Assembly (NCBI GenBank): GCA_001805125.1
Contig: MHEF01000126.1
Coordinates: forward strand, 15,900 to 23,946
Reading direction: 5' to 3'
Source: Nitrospirae bacterium RBG_13_39_12
GTDB taxonomy: Bacteria; Nitrospirota; Thermodesulfovibrionia; Thermodesulfovibrionales; SM23-35
DNA: 8,047 nucleotides
The notes beneath the pieces are model-generated. The model saw only the letters and a list, made by a program, of their open reading frames with translations, had not been told where the DNA came from and did not search any database. Positions 6,838-8,047 of the stretch are shown here, piece by piece (within the stretch, counting starts at the first letter, position 1; each line of letters opens with the position of its first letter). A program made the position numbers and the translations under genes.

Positions 6838-8047
6838 ATGGTCGATTCATTAAGATCTAAAACCATTCATGCTCTCTCCTGGAGTTTTCTCGAGTCGATA
6901 GGGCTACAGGGTATACGGTTTGTCATCGGGATTGTGCTGGCGCGGCTGTTGTTCCCGGAGCAGTTCGGTCTGATCGGGATGCTGACGATCTTCATAGTTG
7001 TGGCGCAGGCATTTCTCGACAGTGGATTTGGGGCCGCCTTGATTCAGAAACGCGATCCCACTCAAACCGATACCTGTTCGATTTTCTACTTTAACATCTT
7101 GGTAGGATTTGCGGTGGCAGGGGTGTTGTGCCTGTCAGCTCCATGGATTGCTGCTTTCTATAACCAGCCGGTCCTGACACCTCTGACACGGGCGATGTCG
7201 CTGGTCATTGTAATCAATTCCTTTGGCTTAATCCAGAACACCATCCTCGAAAAACGAATCGACTTCAAAACTCAGACGAAGGTAAGTATGGTTGCCAGCG
7301 TATTGTCCGGTATCATTGGGGTCACTCTGGCTCTTGCGGGTTTCGGGGTCTGGAGCTTGGTTGTCCAGCAGATATCGAGCGCTTTTTTACGGACTTTTTT
7401 TCTGTGGCTCCTGAACACCTGGCGACCGGCACTGATCTTTAGCTTCAGATCTCTGCGGGAGATGTTCGGTTTCGGGTCACGAATGCTTGCCTCGGGATTA
7501 CTTAACAAGATATTTGAAAACATTTATTTAGTAGTTATTGGCAAGTTGTTTTCGGCAACCGATCTCGGATTTTTCACACGTGCTAAAACTCTGGAGGAAC
7601 TTCCATCGCACACGTTGTCAGTAATGGTGGGGCGGGTTACCTTCCCCGTGTTTTCGACGATCCAGGATAATCCAGCACGATTAAAAAGGGGGATGAAGAA
7701 GGCTTTGACTCTTTTAGTTTTGGTGAATTTCCCAATGATGCTTGGTTTGGCGGTAATTGCTCCTCCGTTGGTGCTGGTGCTATTAACCGAAAAATGGGCA
7801 GGATGCATACCTTACCTTCAGTTACTTTGTCTAGGGGGATTGCTGTATCCCCTGCACGTGATCAACGTAAATTTATTGCAGTCGCTGGGGAGGTCCGATC
7901 TTTTTCTACGACTGGAGATTATCAAGAAGTTTCTGATCGTCATTAATATCATCATCACCTGGCACTGGGGCATATCCGTGATGATTTGTGGCATGATTTG
8001 CGTTTCAATCATCTCCTATTATTTGAACAGTTATTACACCGGAGTTT
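6838..8047 (+). CDS. WzxC-like polysaccharide flippase (3' partial)
   Basis: Open frame of 403 codons running off the right edge; ATG at 6838 is the first start after an in-frame TAA at 6823. It encodes an integral membrane protein of the MOP superfamily (Polysacc_synt / WzxC type), which usually has about 480-500 residues, so roughly the last fifth is missing. Evidence is the conserved amino end SKTIHALSWSF followed by FVIGIVLARLL and FGLIGM, then FLDSGFGAALIQK, the EKRIDFK segment, GFGVWSLVVQQ and the FFTRAKTLEELP region, all placed as in WzxC-like lipid-linked oligosaccharide flippases. Many hydrophobic helices alternate with short basic loops; there is no signal peptide, as expected. Role: moving lipid-linked sugar units, or possibly a bulky lipopeptide-like product, across the inner membrane. 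No ribosome binding site is seen, and the GC content (about 47-60 %) is higher than in the gene before it, so it may belong to a different unit. Confidence 0.92.
   Translation, partial: MVDSLRSKTIHALSWSFLESIGLQGIRFVIGIVLARLLFPEQFGLIGMLTIFIVVAQAFLDSGFGAALIQKRDPTQTDTCSIFYFNILVGFAVAGVLCLSAPWIAAFYNQPVLTPLTRAMSLVIVINSFGLIQNTILEKRIDFKTQTKVSMVASVLSGIIGVTLALAGFGVWSLVVQQISSAFLRTFFLWLLNTWRPALIFSFRSLREMFGFGSRMLASGLLNKIFENIYLVVIGKLFSATDLGFFTRAKTLEELPSHTLSVMVGRVTFPVFSTIQDNPARLKRGMKKALTLLVLVNFPMMLGLAVIAPPLVLVLLTEKWAGCIPYLQLLCLGGLLYPLHVINVNLLQSLGRSDLFLRLEIIKKFLIVINIIITWHWGISVMICGMICVSIISYYLNSYYTGV

Noticed and set aside
7272..8012. Minus-strand frames opposite the 3' end of the window
   Set aside because: The + strand carries a continuous 403-codon flippase frame with conserved family features, so the reverse frames are shadows.

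Overview
This window is part of a hybrid non-ribosomal peptide synthetase / type I polyketide synthase (NRPS-PKS) cluster, read entirely on the + strand. It ends in genes of the surface-polysaccharide type. The organism cannot be named from the sequence. Modular assembly-line enzymes beside a WzxC-type polysaccharide flippase and a NeuD/PglD-type acyltransferase suggest a bacterium, probably Gram-negative, with a moderate genome GC of roughly 50 %. Base composition is strikingly uneven.

Layout: (1) 2-2863 is the 3' end of an NRPS gene whose start lies before the window. The visible part is a condensation domain from its HHxxxDG motif onward, an adenylation domain and a peptidyl carrier protein. 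The ten-residue specificity code reads D-V-W-H-I-S-L-V-D-K, the classic serine pattern. (2) After 32 bases comes a complete 1028-aa PKS module at 2896-5982: ketosynthase, malonyl-type acyltransferase and a carrier protein, with no reductive domains and no thioesterase. (3) After 76 bases comes a 220-aa left-handed beta-helix acyltransferase at 6059-6721. (4) After 116 AT-rich bases comes a WzxC-like flippase from 6838 that runs off the 3' edge.

How they fit: the NRPS module would add L-serine to an upstream intermediate. The PKS module would then extend it by one unreduced malonate unit, giving an acyl-seryl-beta-ketothioester. No releasing domain is visible, so the chain either continues on a protein encoded elsewhere or is released by a separate enzyme or by cyclisation. 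A basic NRPS C-terminus facing an acidic PKS N-terminus is compatible with docking between the two proteins. The acyltransferase and flippase could decorate and export the product, or could belong to an adjoining polysaccharide locus.

The most interesting signal is compositional mosaicism at domain borders. GC rises from about 45 % to about 60 % at the C/A boundary (~nt 900). It falls from about 55-60 % to about 35-40 % just after the KS at ~nt 4255, stays mostly low through the acyltransferase gene, and rises again at the flippase start (~nt 6838). This suggests an assembly line pieced together by recombination at domain joints. No wholly new system is evident. The novelty is in the architecture, the likely product and the mosaic history.
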